52,224 nucleotides of DNA from positions 1-52,224 of IMG/VR virus record IMGVR_UViG_3300032242_000862; one strand, written 5' to 3'. Under the pieces are notes generated by a model. It did no database searches. It saw only the letters and a program-made list of their open reading frames with translations, and was not told the origin of the DNA. The DNA comes from a virus. Below are positions 31,610-40,510 of this stretch, piece by piece. Each line of letters opens with the position of its first letter. The first letter of the stretch is position 1. The position numbers and the translations under genes are program-made.

Positions 31610-34086
31610 TGGCTGAACAAGACGATTTTCCGATTGAAGAGCAGGACGACGGCAGTGCTGTCGTTGATCTGCCAGACATGACGACTGAAGAACAGCCAGA
31701 CGGCTCTGCCATCATTGAACTTGATGATGGGCCTGAGTTCAACCCAGAGTTTTACGACAACCTGTGCGATTCTGTTGAATTCAGCACGTTAGGTTCGTTG
31801 GCCATGCGCTACCTTGACTTGCTCGAGACTGACAAGCAAGCCCGTGAAATGCGGGACAAGCAGTACGAAGAAGGCATCAAGCGTACTGGTATGGGCAACG
31901 ATGCCCCCGGTGGTGCCACTTTCATGGGTGCCAGCAAAGTTGTTCACCCTGCCATGGCCGAAGGTTGCGTGGACTTTGCGGCCCGTGCAATCAAAGAACT
32001 GTATCCACCAGATGGCCCCGTCAAGACCAAGATCATTGGCAAGATGGACGACATGAAGTCCGAAAAGTCAGAGCGCAAGCGTGACTTTTTGAATTGGCAG
32101 ATCACTGAGCAGATCGAAGAATTCCGCGACGAGCAAGAGCAGTTGCTGACCCAGTTGCCATTGGGCGGCTCACAGTACTTCAAACTGTGGTTTGACGAGC
32201 AAAAAAAGCGTCCCGTTGTGGAGTTTCTGCCAATTGACCGTGTGATCTTGCCGTTTGCGGCCACCAACTTCTATACCGCAGAGCGTGCGGCAGAAGTCCA
32301 CGAGATCACCGAGTTTGAGTTTGATCGCCGCATCCGCACTGGCATGTACCGCGACATCAATGCCAGCTTTGCTTCTGGCACTTTGGATCAAAACAAAGTC
32401 GAGCAGGCCAACAACAAGGTTGAAGGCAAACAGTTCCAAGAAAACAAGGACGGTATCCGCAAGGTTTACCACATCTACACGTATCTTGAACTGGACGAAG
32501 ACAAGAAGACCAAAGGCGAATACGCTCCGTACATCTTGATGATCGATGAGTTGAGCAACTCCGTTGTTGGTTTGTATCGCAACTGGGAAGAGAACGATCA
32601 AACCATGACCAAGCTGGACTGGGTCGTGGAGTTCAAATTCATTCCGTGGAGGGGCGCATACGCCATCGGGCTACCCCAACTCATCGGAGGCCTTTCAGCA
32701 GCCTTGACGGGCGCTCTGAGGGCCTTGCTGGACACCGCACACATCAACAACTCGGCCACCATGCTGAAGTTGAAAGGTGCCAAAATCAGCGGCCAGTCAC
32801 AGCAGGTTGACGTGACCCAGATTGTGGAGATCGAAGGCGCACCGGGCGTGCAAGACATCCGTCAGATTGCCATGCCCATGCCGTTCAACCCGCCAAGCGA
32901 CGTGTTGTTCAAGTTGTTGGGCTGGCTCGATACCGCAGCCAAAGGCGTGGTTACCACCAGCGAAGAGAAAATTGCTGACGTCAATGCTCAGGCACCAGTT
33001 GGCACAACTCAAGCCCTGATCGAACAAGGTGCGGCTGTGTTCTCGGCCATCCATGCACGTTTGCATGACTCGCAAGCCCGTGTGCTCAAAGTGCTGTGCC
33101 GTCTGAACCGCTGGCATTTTGATGAGATGAAGAAAAGTGATGTCGTCACTGACTTGGACATCACCCGCGAAGACTTCAACAAGAACACCGACGTGGTGCC
33201 CGTCTCCGACCCGCACATCTTCTCTGAGACCCAGCGTATGGCTCAGAGTCAGGCTGTGTTGGCATTGGCTGACAAGCACCCTCAGCAGTTCAACATCAAT
33301 GCTGTTCTTGGCCGTGTCCTGAAGCAGATGAAGGTGCCCAACATCAATGAACTGTTGCGGGACACACCAGCCCCAGAACAGCGCACATCGGCAGACGAAA
33401 ATGCGGCAATGCTCATTGGCCAACCAGCTTATGCGTACTTGCAACAGGATCACATCGCGCACATTCAGGACCACCTGCAGTTTGCAATGAACCCATTCTT
33501 GGGCCAGTCGCCATTTGCAGATCCAAACTACCTGAATCACGTGACAGAGCACATCAAGCAGCACATGACGCTGTGGTATTTGAACCGCTCAAATGGCTAC
33601 GTGGAAAAGTCCATGGGCAAGCCTGTGGACGACTACGACGATCCACGACTTACATCGACAATCGACAAGGTCTACACGACCGTTGGTGCGCACGTCATGC
33701 TCGACACGCAAGAAGTATTTGGCCAGTTCCAACAGGCGCTGCAAATGCTTATGCAAATGGTCCAGCAGAAGAAAAGCGCACCACCACCATTGCCGCCAGA
33801 TGCGCAAGTGGTCAAGGACACCAGCATGGCCGAGACCCAACGCAAGACACAAGCGGATCAGGCTGGCATCCAGTTGGACATGCAACGTCTGCAGGCCGAC
33901 ATCCAGAAGCACCAGATGGACAATCAAACAAAGATTGCCATCGAAAATGCAAAATTGACGCACGAGACAATCCAAGGAATGGCTCAGGCTCAACCACCCG
34001 TGGCACCACCAGCACCACCTGCTGCGCCTGCCGCACCTACAATGCCACAACCACCTCAAGGAGTTCCAAATGGCAACCTCGGATAA
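31609..34086 (+). CDS. portal protein, P22-type
   Basis: An 825-residue protein. The body (TGMGNDAPGGATFMGASKVV, LPLGGSQYFKLWFDEQKKRP, TAKGVVTTSEEKIADVN-type helices) matches large podovirus portals. The C-terminus is helical and then Pro/Ala-rich (ending PPQGVPNGNLG), as for portals with a barrel. The N-terminus carries two copies of an acidic motif, DGSAVVDLPD and DGSAIIELDD, one of which recurs in the scaffold. It shares one base with the end of the giant protein gene (stop TAATG overlap). It forms the 12-fold ring for packaging and tail attachment. Confidence 0.85.
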   Translation: MAEQDDFPIEEQDDGSAVVDLPDMTTEEQPDGSAIIELDDGPEFNPEFYDNLCDSVEFSTLGSLAMRYLDLLETDKQAREMRDKQYEEGIKRTGMGNDAPGGATFMGASKVVHPAMAEGCVDFAARAIKELYPPDGPVKTKIIGKMDDMKSEKSERKRDFLNWQITEQIEEFRDEQEQLLTQLPLGGSQYFKLWFDEQKKRPVVEFLPIDRVILPFAATNFYTAERAAEVHEITEFEFDRRIRTGMYRDINASFASGTLDQNKVEQANNKVEGKQFQENKDGIRKVYHIYTYLELDEDKKTKGEYAPYILMIDELSNSVVGLYRNWEENDQTMTKLDWVVEFKFIPWRGAYAIGLPQLIGGLSAALTGALRALLDTAHINNSATMLKLKGAKISGQSQQVDVTQIVEIEGAPGVQDIRQIAMPMPFNPPSDVLFKLLGWLDTAAKGVVTTSEEKIADVNAQAPVGTTQALIEQGAAVFSAIHARLHDSQARVLKVLCRLNRWHFDEMKKSDVVTDLDITREDFNKNTDVVPVSDPHIFSETQRMAQSQAVLALADKHPQQFNINAVLGRVLKQMKVPNINELLRDTPAPEQRTSADENAAMLIGQPAYAYLQQDHIAHIQDHLQFAMNPFLGQSPFADPNYLNHVTEHIKQHMTLWYLNRSNGYVEKSMGKPVDDYDDPRLTSTIDKVYTTVGAHVMLDTQEVFGQFQQALQMLMQMVQQKKSAPPPLPPDAQVVKDTSMAETQRKTQADQAGIQLDMQRLQADIQKHQMDNQTKIAIENAKLTHETIQGMAQAQPPVAPPAPPAAPAAPTMPQPPQGVPNGNLG

Positions 34087-34237
34087 AGAACAAATGGGCG
34101 TAAACGTGCGCCAACACAAACGCATGGCCATGGGCGAAAAGCTGACAGGCCAAACCCTCCAACCCAAAGGCGGGAATACTAGTCAGACTAGTAAAACTAA
34201 AGGTGGCCTTTCTGGAATGAAGAAGCGCAATGATTGA
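34070..34237 (+). CDS. 55-residue basic protein after the portal gene
   Basis: MATSDKEQMGVNVRQHKRMA ... ends GLSGMKKRND. It overlaps the portal stop by 17 bases, with AAGGAG at the right distance, and the next gene by 8. It is basic (12 Lys/Arg). The 17-base palindrome copy 3 encodes its NTSQTS segment. Probably a small head-assembly or virion protein; function unknown. Confidence 0.55.
   Translation: MATSDKEQMGVNVRQHKRMAMGEKLTGQTLQPKGGNTSQTSKTKGGLSGMKKRND
34177..34193 (+). repeat. 17-base palindrome, copy 3 (after the portal gene)
   Basis: TACTAGTCAGACTAGTA, identical to copy 1, also read as NTSQTS in the small gene it lies in. Confidence 0.9.
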
Positions 34238-34409
34238 GCAACTGATCCACAGGATCAAGGTACGTCAAGCCGAATTGCAGGTGTCTCTCGCCCACGGGAA
34301 CGCACCCAATTGGGAGACGTACCAACGCATAGTTGGGACATACCAAGGGTTGCAAGACACCATGGACATGATCGACAACATGCTGGATGAAGAAAAAAAT
34401 CAAGATTGA
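34230..34409 (+). CDS. 59-residue helical protein
   Basis: MIEQLIHRIKVRQAELQVSL ... DMIDNMLDEEKNQD. A helical hairpin with WETYQRIVGTYQGLQDT; small proteins of this type often follow portal genes. No further clue. Confidence 0.6.
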   Translation: MIEQLIHRIKVRQAELQVSLAHGNAPNWETYQRIVGTYQGLQDTMDMIDNMLDEEKNQD

Positions 34410-34412
34410 TAG

Positions 34413-34446
34413 CCCCACTCCGGGGTGAGACCGCGCTGCAAAGCGC
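34413..34446 (+). promoter_or_regulatory. two hairpins in the leader of the GroES-like gene
   Basis: CCCC-ACTCC-GGGG (34413-34425) and GCGCT-GCAA-AGCGC (34433-34446, with a GNRA tetraloop) lie 40-70 bases before a GTG start. No U-run. They may set translation or mRNA stability. Confidence 0.45.
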
Positions 34447-34485
34447 ATAACGATGTACCTGAGATATGGTGTCTAGGAGAGAGCA

Positions 34486-34941
34486 GTGAGTGAGAAGCAG
34501 AAAATCGTGGCCTTTGAGGCCTCTGATGACGTGCCAGACCCGCAAGAGTTGGCGTGGGCGTTCCCTGATGCAAATCCGGGAATGAGACCGTTTGGTGGCC
34601 GAGTAATCGTGCAACTGCGACGGATCAAAAAGAAAACTGGACGCATTGTTCTGGTCGAAGAGACCAAAGAGAACGAAAAGTGGAACAACATGATCGGTAA
34701 GGTCGTGGCTGTGGGCCCACTGGCGTACAAAAACCGAGACACTATGCAAGCGTGGCCCGAAGGCTCGTGGGCAGGTGTTGGCGATTTCGTTCGAGTCCCC
34801 AAATGGGGCGGTGATCGCTGGGAAATCAAAGTCTTAAGTGATGATCCGGACGATGATCCAGTGTTGTTTATGACTTTGAACGATCACGAACTGATCGCGG
34901 CGGTCACAGGCAACCCACTTTCTTTCAAAGCCTACGTTTAA
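34486..34941 (+). CDS. GroES-like co-chaperonin
   Basis: A 151-residue protein starting at GTG 34486 (AGGAGAG 6 bases upstream). The central part (ANPGMRPFGGRVIVQLRRI, KKTGRIVLVEETKENEKWN, GKVVAVGPLAYKN, VGDFVRVPKWGGDRW) follows the GroES pattern: PxGxRVxV, G-(I)-x-L-P/V, GxVxAVGPG, GDxVxxxKYGG. Phages use such proteins (T4 gp31 is the known case) to let GroEL fold their capsid protein. It lies between portal and scaffold, as expected. The mobile loop (about 55-65) is short and polar. It has an extra acidic C-terminal part (DDPDDDPVLF). Confidence 0.7.
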   Translation: MSEKQKIVAFEASDDVPDPQELAWAFPDANPGMRPFGGRVIVQLRRIKKKTGRIVLVEETKENEKWNNMIGKVVAVGPLAYKNRDTMQAWPEGSWAGVGDFVRVPKWGGDRWEIKVLSDDPDDDPVLFMTLNDHELIAAVTGNPLSFKAYV

Positions 34942-34950
34942 GGGGTAAAA

Positions 34951-35943
34951 ATGGCTGATTCAAAGGACAAACAGGACGAAATCGCTGTGTCGGAGTCGCA
35001 AGACGGCTCTGCAGTGGTTGATTTGCCTGAAAACATGTTGCAAGGCATGGAAGGGGACGACAATGACGCCCCCAAAGACGAAAAATCTGATGGTGGAAGC
35101 GTCAATGACGAGGACAATGACCATCCAGATGACGACGAAGAACTGCGTGCAGCAAAACGCAACCGTCGCCGGGCCAAAAAGGACCTGATTCGCAAGACCA
35201 ATCAGGAAAAAGACGCTCGTTTGACCCAATTGCAACGTGAAAACGAGCAATTCAAGCAGCGTTTGAACCAGTTGGAGCGCAATACCAAGTCTGAGCAGTT
35301 GGTGCGCATCGACAAGCATCTGGAAGACACCCAAGTACGCTTGGAATACGCCAAGATGAAGCTGGCAGAAGCCACACAAACTGGTGACGGCCAAGCCATG
35401 GTCGAAGCCCAGACAATGTGGCAACAAGCGCAAGAAGAGGCACGCAATTTATCCATCATGCGCCAGCGTGCAGACCAAGAATTGCAGCAGCCAAACCAAC
35501 AGGTCAACGTGCCAGATCCAGAGGTGCAGCGCCTTGCCGCCCAATGGATGCGCAAAAACAGTTGGTACAACCCAGACGCAACAGATGTGGACAGTCGGAT
35601 CGCTAAAAAGATCGACGAGGTGATGTCAACTCAAGGCTGGAACCCCACCGATCCCGATTATTGGGAGGAACTGGACAGCCGTTTGCAAAGAGAGTTGCCT
35701 CACCGTTACAATGTTTCCAATGACGACGATTCTCGTAGTGTCAGACGACCAAGGAATGTTGTGGGAAGTGCAGGACGCGAGGCTTCAGCCGCTTATGGTG
35801 GTTCCAATCGCACCCAATTTGTTTTGTCACCTGACCGAGTCAAGGCGATGAAAGAAGTGGGTGCTTGGGACAATCCTGAGCGCAAGGCTCGAATGGTCAA
35901 GCAGTTTATTGAATTCGACCGTCAAAACGGTCGCCGCAACTAA
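34951..35943 (+). CDS. scaffolding protein
   Basis: A 330-residue, highly charged helical protein. The acidic first 60 residues carry DGSAVVDLPEN, the motif also in the portal. Residues 65-190 are a coiled coil (LTQLQRENEQFKQRLNQLER), and the basic C-terminus (KAMKEVGAWDNPERKARMVK) could bind the capsid protein. Position before the decoration and capsid genes fits an internal scaffold. No protease motif is seen. Confidence 0.7.
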   Translation: MADSKDKQDEIAVSESQDGSAVVDLPENMLQGMEGDDNDAPKDEKSDGGSVNDEDNDHPDDDEELRAAKRNRRRAKKDLIRKTNQEKDARLTQLQRENEQFKQRLNQLERNTKSEQLVRIDKHLEDTQVRLEYAKMKLAEATQTGDGQAMVEAQTMWQQAQEEARNLSIMRQRADQELQQPNQQVNVPDPEVQRLAAQWMRKNSWYNPDATDVDSRIAKKIDEVMSTQGWNPTDPDYWEELDSRLQRELPHRYNVSNDDDSRSVRRPRNVVGSAGREASAAYGGSNRTQFVLSPDRVKAMKEVGAWDNPERKARMVKQFIEFDRQNGRRN

Positions 35944-35960
35944 TTTCTGGGGAATACATC

Positions 35961-36509
35961 ATGTCTGAATCTCGTCTTAAAAAATCTCTGAGTGCTGGTG
36001 GCCGCAATGATCGCGCAAGCGAGGACGCAAGCCGTCGAGCACCCGAAGAAAAGTTCATTTCAAATCAGGAACGTCGCAAGATGTGGAGTGAGGAATGGAC
36101 GCAATCAGCATTGCCAAAACTGCCCGAAATTGACGGGTGGCACCTTTGCTGGCTTTCAACAACCAACAGCTATGACAGCATCGATAAGCGGATTCGCTTA
36201 GGGTACGTTCCAGTTAAGTCTGAAGAGATACCCGGCTATGAAGATTACCGAGTGAAGTCAGGTGAACATGTTGGACATATTTCGTGCAACGAGATGTTGT
36301 TGTTCAAACTGCCAATGGACATTTATCAAGAGATCATGATTTATCAGCACCACGAGAAACCTCGTGAAGAGGCTGAGAAGATCCGTGTTCAAGTGGAAAA
36401 TCTCCAAGGTCAGCGTGACAGCAATGGTCGGTCGCTCGTAAATGTTGAAGGCGAAGGTATTGGCTCTATTGAACAGCAACCAAATCGCAACCCCGTTTTT
36501 GCGGGATAA
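35961..36509 (+). CDS. conserved head-region protein, unknown function
   Basis: A 182-residue protein with WTQSALPKLPEIDGWHLCWL and YVPVKSEEIPGYEDYRVKSG, a pattern known from uncultured podovirus genomes next to the scaffold. The C-terminal 60 residues are a coiled coil. It may be a scaffold partner or head maturation factor. Confidence 0.65.
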   Translation: MSESRLKKSLSAGGRNDRASEDASRRAPEEKFISNQERRKMWSEEWTQSALPKLPEIDGWHLCWLSTTNSYDSIDKRIRLGYVPVKSEEIPGYEDYRVKSGEHVGHISCNEMLLFKLPMDIYQEIMIYQHHEKPREEAEKIRVQVENLQGQRDSNGRSLVNVEGEGIGSIEQQPNRNPVFAG

Positions 36510-36526
36510 CATAAAGGAGCTTGACT

Positions 36527-37117
36527 ATGTCAGCAACAAATGCTCCGTTTGGCTTGCGCCCTGCGTTCCATCCTTCTGGTTTGGACCGCGCTCAGGCGCT
36601 GGCTGGCGGTATCACTTCGGGCTACAGCACCCAAATTCTCAAGGGTCAACCTGTAGCTTATTCACCATCTAACGGCGTCATCGTCGCTATCACCGCAAAC
36701 AGCACCAACGCCGCATGGTCTGGCGCTTTCGCTGGTGTTCAGTGGACTGACACCACAGGTCGTGCCCGTGTGTCCAACTATTGGCCTGCAAGCACTGCGT
36801 ACACCGCAGGCACTTGCGTTGCTTACTTCTACAACGACCAAAACATCGTTTATGAAATCCAAGCTGACGGCGCAATGGCTCAGACTACCATTGGCAACGA
36901 GTACCTGTTTACCAACGTGACTGCTGGTTCCAGCACCACTGGTTTGTCGCAAGCCACCTTGGGTGCTTCGACTGCTGTTGGTAATGCAACACAAGGTCAA
37001 ATGCGTGTCGTGGACTTGGCTCCATATGTTGACAACGCTTGGGGCGATTCGTACACCATCGTACGTGTCGTGAACGCTAACTCGCAATTCTTCGGTGCTG
37101 TCACCGCGATTGCTTAA
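36527..37117 (+). CDS. probable capsid decoration protein
   Basis: A 196-residue protein starting MSATNAPFGLRPAFHPSG at ATG 36527 (AAGGAG 7 bases upstream; the TTG 6 bases earlier is less likely). It is beta-rich, with GYSTQILKGQPVAYSPSNGV and a C-terminal VVDLAPYVDNAWGDSYTIVR. Proteins with this start directly precede the capsid gene in many uncultured phages and are taken as capsid-stabilising or decoration proteins. This role is by family and place. Confidence 0.6.
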   Translation: MSATNAPFGLRPAFHPSGLDRAQALAGGITSGYSTQILKGQPVAYSPSNGVIVAITANSTNAAWSGAFAGVQWTDTTGRARVSNYWPASTAYTAGTCVAYFYNDQNIVYEIQADGAMAQTTIGNEYLFTNVTAGSSTTGLSQATLGASTAVGNATQGQMRVVDLAPYVDNAWGDSYTIVRVVNANSQFFGAVTAIA

Positions 37118-37136
37118 TTTAAAGGGAGCATAGATT

Positions 37137-38051
37137 ATGGCCGCCCCAATGCGCAGTACGGACTTCCGTTCGATTGTTGAACCCATTCTGAATGAGTGCT
37201 TCGACGGAGTCTATGACCAACGTGCCGACGAGTGGAGCCGTGTGTTCCGTGAAGAAGACGGCATCCCACGTAACTACCACGAAGAGCCCGTGTTGTACGG
37301 TTTCGGCGCTGCCCCGCAGTTGCCTGACGGTACACCAGTGACCTACCAACAAGGTGGTGTCCTCTTCTTGAAACGCTACCTGTACAAAGTGTACGGTCTG
37401 GCTTTTGCCTTGACTAAGGTCTTGGTGGAAGACGGCGACCACATCCGTATCGGTCAAGTGTATGCACGCCATCTGGCTCAGTCTCTGGTGGAAACCAAAG
37501 AACTGTTGGCCGCAAACGTGTTGAACACTGCTTTCAACAGCGCCTATCCCGGCGGCGACGGTGTGTCTTTGACCAACACCGCTCACCCCATCGTGAACGG
37601 CACTTTCAGCAACCAACTGGCTACCGCCGCCAACCTGTCCCAGACTTCTCTGGAGCAGATGTTGATTCAAGTGCGTCAAGCAGTTGACAACAATGGCAAG
37701 AAGATCCGTTTGGTGCCCCGTCAATTGATCGTGGCTCCCGGCAACATCTTCCAAGCTGAAGTTCTGTTGAAGAGCGTTCTGCGTGCTGGTAACGCAAACA
37801 ACGACATCAACCCAGTTAAGTCTATTGGCTTGCTGGACGAAGGTGCCGCTGTGATCTCTCGTTTGACTTCCCCAACCGCTTGGTGGGTCCAGACCGATGC
37901 TCCAGAGGGCTTCAAGCTCTTGATGCGTCGTCGTTTGGAGAAGACCATGGAAGGTGACTTCGAGACTGACACAATGCGCTACAAGGCGACCGAGCGTTAT
38001 GACCTCGGATTCACCGATCCACGTTGCGCTTACGGTACTCCCGGCGTCTAA
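37137..38051 (+). CDS. major capsid protein (HK97 fold, Mu gpT-like)
   Basis: A 304-residue protein. The N-terminus MAAPMRSTDFRSIVEPILNE, the middle EPVLYGFGAAPQLPDGTPV with FLKRYLYKVYGLAFALTKVL, and the end FKLLMRRRLEKTMEGDFETD with YDLGFTDPR resemble Mu gpT-like coat proteins with the HK97 fold. A strong terminator follows its stop, as for the most expressed late gene. The gene next upstream is the decoration protein, and the GroES-like protein is three genes before that. Confidence 0.85.
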   Translation: MAAPMRSTDFRSIVEPILNECFDGVYDQRADEWSRVFREEDGIPRNYHEEPVLYGFGAAPQLPDGTPVTYQQGGVLFLKRYLYKVYGLAFALTKVLVEDGDHIRIGQVYARHLAQSLVETKELLAANVLNTAFNSAYPGGDGVSLTNTAHPIVNGTFSNQLATAANLSQTSLEQMLIQVRQAVDNNGKKIRLVPRQLIVAPGNIFQAEVLLKSVLRAGNANNDINPVKSIGLLDEGAAVISRLTSPTAWWVQTDAPEGFKLLMRRRLEKTMEGDFETDTMRYKATERYDLGFTDPRCAYGTPGV

Positions 38052-38058
38052 AGTGACA

Positions 38059-38088
38059 GGGGCTGGCGTAAAAACCCAGCCCTTTTTT
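38059..38088 (+). terminator. rho-independent terminator after the capsid gene
   Basis: GGGCTGG (38060-38066) pairs with CCAGCCC (38076-38082); six T follow. It lets the capsid mRNA end separately from the downstream genes, which must be reached by readthrough or their own promoter. Confidence 0.85.
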
Positions 38089-38122
38089 CAAACCTGATCA
38101 TGCTTTTCAAGGAGAAGATCAA

Positions 38123-39115
38123 ATGCCTCAATTTTCCGACGACCTCTTTTTAGGCCCAGCCCAAACGTACATGGGCACTGGCCCTACTAACGTAGAAGCC
38201 GTGTTCGCAGGTTCCGTTTCTGGAACCACTTTGACAATTACTGCACAACTTTCTGGCGATGCTTTGGTTTTGGGCCAATACATCGGCGGTACTGGCGTGA
38301 CTGCTGGTTCATACGTGACCGCATTCGTGACTGGTAGTGGTGCTGCTGGTACATACACTTTGAGCGCTTCTTCAAGCGCCACTGGTGCAATCAACGTGTT
38401 TGCTTCTGGCAACGCACTGTTGGGTGATCCAGCCCCTATGGATCTGGGTGTTGGCCCTATGGGTCGTACATTCATGTGGGATGTGGTACCTCAAGCTCTG
38501 AACACGAGCAACATTGCTGCTTCTCAAACTCCAGCCGCTTCAGGTAATCTGACATTGACTGCTGGTACTTCGGTGAAGTCTGTTACCAATGCTTCTGGTT
38601 CAACCGTGTTGCAACTGGATTGCGCTCGTGCAGTTCAATTGACTACCGCTTCTGGCACAATCTCTACCAGCCGCACTATTACTGTATCTGGTTACGACTA
38701 CTACGGTCAGCCAATGAGTGAAGCCATTGCAACTGGTACAACTTCTTCTGCTGTGGCTAACGTTGCTGGCAAAAAAGCGTTCTATCAGATCACCAGTATT
38801 GCAATCAGCGGCGCATTGCCTGTGGCAATTACTGTTGGTACAACTGACGTTCTGGGCATCCCAGTTCGCGTGGTTGACGCTGGCTACATCGTGAGTGTGA
38901 ACTGGGCCAACACATTGGCTCGTGATGCAGGCACTTTTGTGCAAGCAGACGCTGCAACCGCAACCACTACCACTGGTGACGTTCGTGGAACCTATGTTCC
39001 TTCAACCTCCGCAACCAACGGCATCCGTCGTTTGGTTATGACAATTGGTTGTAACGCAATCATGGTCGGCCCCAACGCAACTCGCGTGGGTGCTCTCGGT
39101 GTGACCCAAGCCTAA
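38123..39115 (+). CDS. beta-rich virion protein, possible head fibre or decoration
   Basis: A 330-residue protein with AAGGAG upstream. Residues 30-90 form a module ([38 protein letters not shown]) also present in the gp10-like protein of the same genome in variant form. The rest has few charges and reads as beta sandwiches, ending [20 protein letters not shown]. Location after the capsid gene suggests a capsid-surface protein. Confidence 0.55.
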   Translation: MPQFSDDLFLGPAQTYMGTGPTNVEAVFAGSVSGTTLTITAQLSGDALVLGQYIGGTGVTAGSYVTAFVTGSGAAGTYTLSASSSATGAINVFASGNALLGDPAPMDLGVGPMGRTFMWDVVPQALNTSNIAASQTPAASGNLTLTAGTSVKSVTNASGSTVLQLDCARAVQLTTASGTISTSRTITVSGYDYYGQPMSEAIATGTTSSAVANVAGKKAFYQITSIAISGALPVAITVGTTDVLGIPVRVVDAGYIVSVNWANTLARDAGTFVQADAATATTTTGDVRGTYVPSTSATNGIRRLVMTIGCNAIMVGPNATRVGALGVTQA

Positions 39116-39126
39116 AGGAGACTTAA

Positions 39127-40467
39127 ATGTCCAGCTTTAAACCAATGGTCAAAATGATGACCGATGAGCCTTCAGTCATTCTGAAGCTCAAAAAAGGCGG
39201 TCAAGTACACCACAAAATGCATCATGAGATGCGTGATGAGCATGGCCACAAGCCAATGCATCATGAGGCTTTTGAGGCAGAAGAAGGTCATTCTCCTAAG
39301 AAGCCTTCCATGGCCGAACGCCGTCGCTCCATGAACCCCACCATGATGAAAAAGGGTGGCAAGGCCAAGCACGAAGACGCTGCACAAGATCGTGCAATGA
39401 TCAAGAAAGCATTGGCTGGCAAGAAGTTCGCTTCTGGCGGTGCAATTGATCGTGATGAGACCCGCACAACCATTGAGTCTGGTGCAAACAAATTTGCCAA
39501 GACCAAAGTTGTTGATGGTAGTCGTCATGACAAACACCACGGCACTGGCGGCATCCGTGAAGGCGTGCCTGCTGGCTACAAGCATGGCGGCAAGGTTCAC
39601 CGTGTTTCTGGCCATCCAGAGGGCTCCCATGAGCATCACAAGCACATGGCCAAACACCATGCCAAGATGCACAAAGAAGGCGGTTCTGCTCACCACAAAA
39701 AAATGGCCGAGCACCACAAAGCCATGTGCGGCGGCGGCATGATGCACAAAGCCACTGGCGGCGCAATCCCTGCCGACACCAATGAGAAGCTCAACAAGGG
39801 CCGTATCGTGATGGGCGGCACCATTGAGGGCAACGAACGCGACTACGTGAACACTCAGATGCACCAAGCCAAGCGTGATCGCGCTCATGGCACTGGTGGC
39901 ATCAAAGAGCAGAACGCAGGCGGCTTCAAACGTGGTGGCAAGGTTCCCGGCATCGGTCGTGCAATCGAGCATGATGGTGACTGGGAAAACCGTCCCGCTG
40001 ACACCGCCCACAAAGGCGAAGTGAACGGCACCACTGGTGGCGTTCGCATGGCCAACGCTGGCGGCTACAAGCATGGGGGTCATGCCTCAAAAAAGCACTA
40101 CGCCACGGGCGGTAACGTCGTAGATGATGGCAAGGCAGTCAAGATGCCCCATCACTTCGTCAGCCGTCCCGTGGCCAACAGCTTGCAATCTGGTACCTTT
40201 AAAAAAGGTGGCAAGGTAAAGCACTTTGAAGGAGGCGGCGACGCATCCAAGGGTGCTTACGACCGATCCATCGGCCCAAGCGAAGAAGACATGGACATGG
40301 CTCGATCAATTCGCAGCATTCCAAGTCGCTTGTTTGAAGGCGCAAAATCAATGATGGGCATGGGCAGAGAAGCTGGTGCAGGTCGTGGTTTTGTGAATCC
40401 AAAGAGCGTTACCAAGACTGAGAAATCAGTCACGGTAGAACCACGCAAGCGTGGCGGCAGAGCGTAA
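39127..40467 (+). CDS. His/Lys/Gly-rich repeat protein with glycine-pair motifs
   Basis: A 446-residue, very basic protein with many His (HHKMHHEMRDEHGHKPMHHE). Three repeats of about 55 residues share (T)GG(I/V)(R/K)...AGG(Y/F)K(H/R)GG(K/H): HGTGGIREGVPAGYKHGGKV, HGTGGIKEQNAGGFKRGGKV and TTGGVRMANAGGYKHGGH. More than ten GG(K/A/S/N/Q) points occur, and it ends RKRGGRA. It lies among head genes. It may bind DNA or metal inside the capsid or be processed at the GG points. Both ideas are inference. Confidence 0.6.
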   Translation: MSSFKPMVKMMTDEPSVILKLKKGGQVHHKMHHEMRDEHGHKPMHHEAFEAEEGHSPKKPSMAERRRSMNPTMMKKGGKAKHEDAAQDRAMIKKALAGKKFASGGAIDRDETRTTIESGANKFAKTKVVDGSRHDKHHGTGGIREGVPAGYKHGGKVHRVSGHPEGSHEHHKHMAKHHAKMHKEGGSAHHKKMAEHHKAMCGGGMMHKATGGAIPADTNEKLNKGRIVMGGTIEGNERDYVNTQMHQAKRDRAHGTGGIKEQNAGGFKRGGKVPGIGRAIEHDGDWENRPADTAHKGEVNGTTGGVRMANAGGYKHGGHASKKHYATGGNVVDDGKAVKMPHHFVSRPVANSLQSGTFKKGGKVKHFEGGGDASKGAYDRSIGPSEEDMDMARSIRSIPSRLFEGAKSMMGMGREAGAGRGFVNPKSVTKTEKSVTVEPRKRGGRA

Positions 40468-40473
40468 ATAAGG

Positions 40474-40490
40474 TAGGGGCTACGGCCCCT
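40474..40490 (+). terminator. weak terminator-like hairpin
   Basis: AGGGGC-TAC-GGCCCCT-type hairpin followed by GCTTTT. The U-run is short, so partial termination or mRNA stabilisation is more likely. Confidence 0.4.
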
Positions 40491-40510
40491 GCTTTTAATT
40501 GGAGAAAATT

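Noticed and set aside
39172-40083. 303-residue frame on the minus strand
   Set aside because: It is the antisense shadow of the His/Gly/Lys-rich protein, whose composition (few stops on the opposite strand) produces it. No ribosome site; composition is unnatural.
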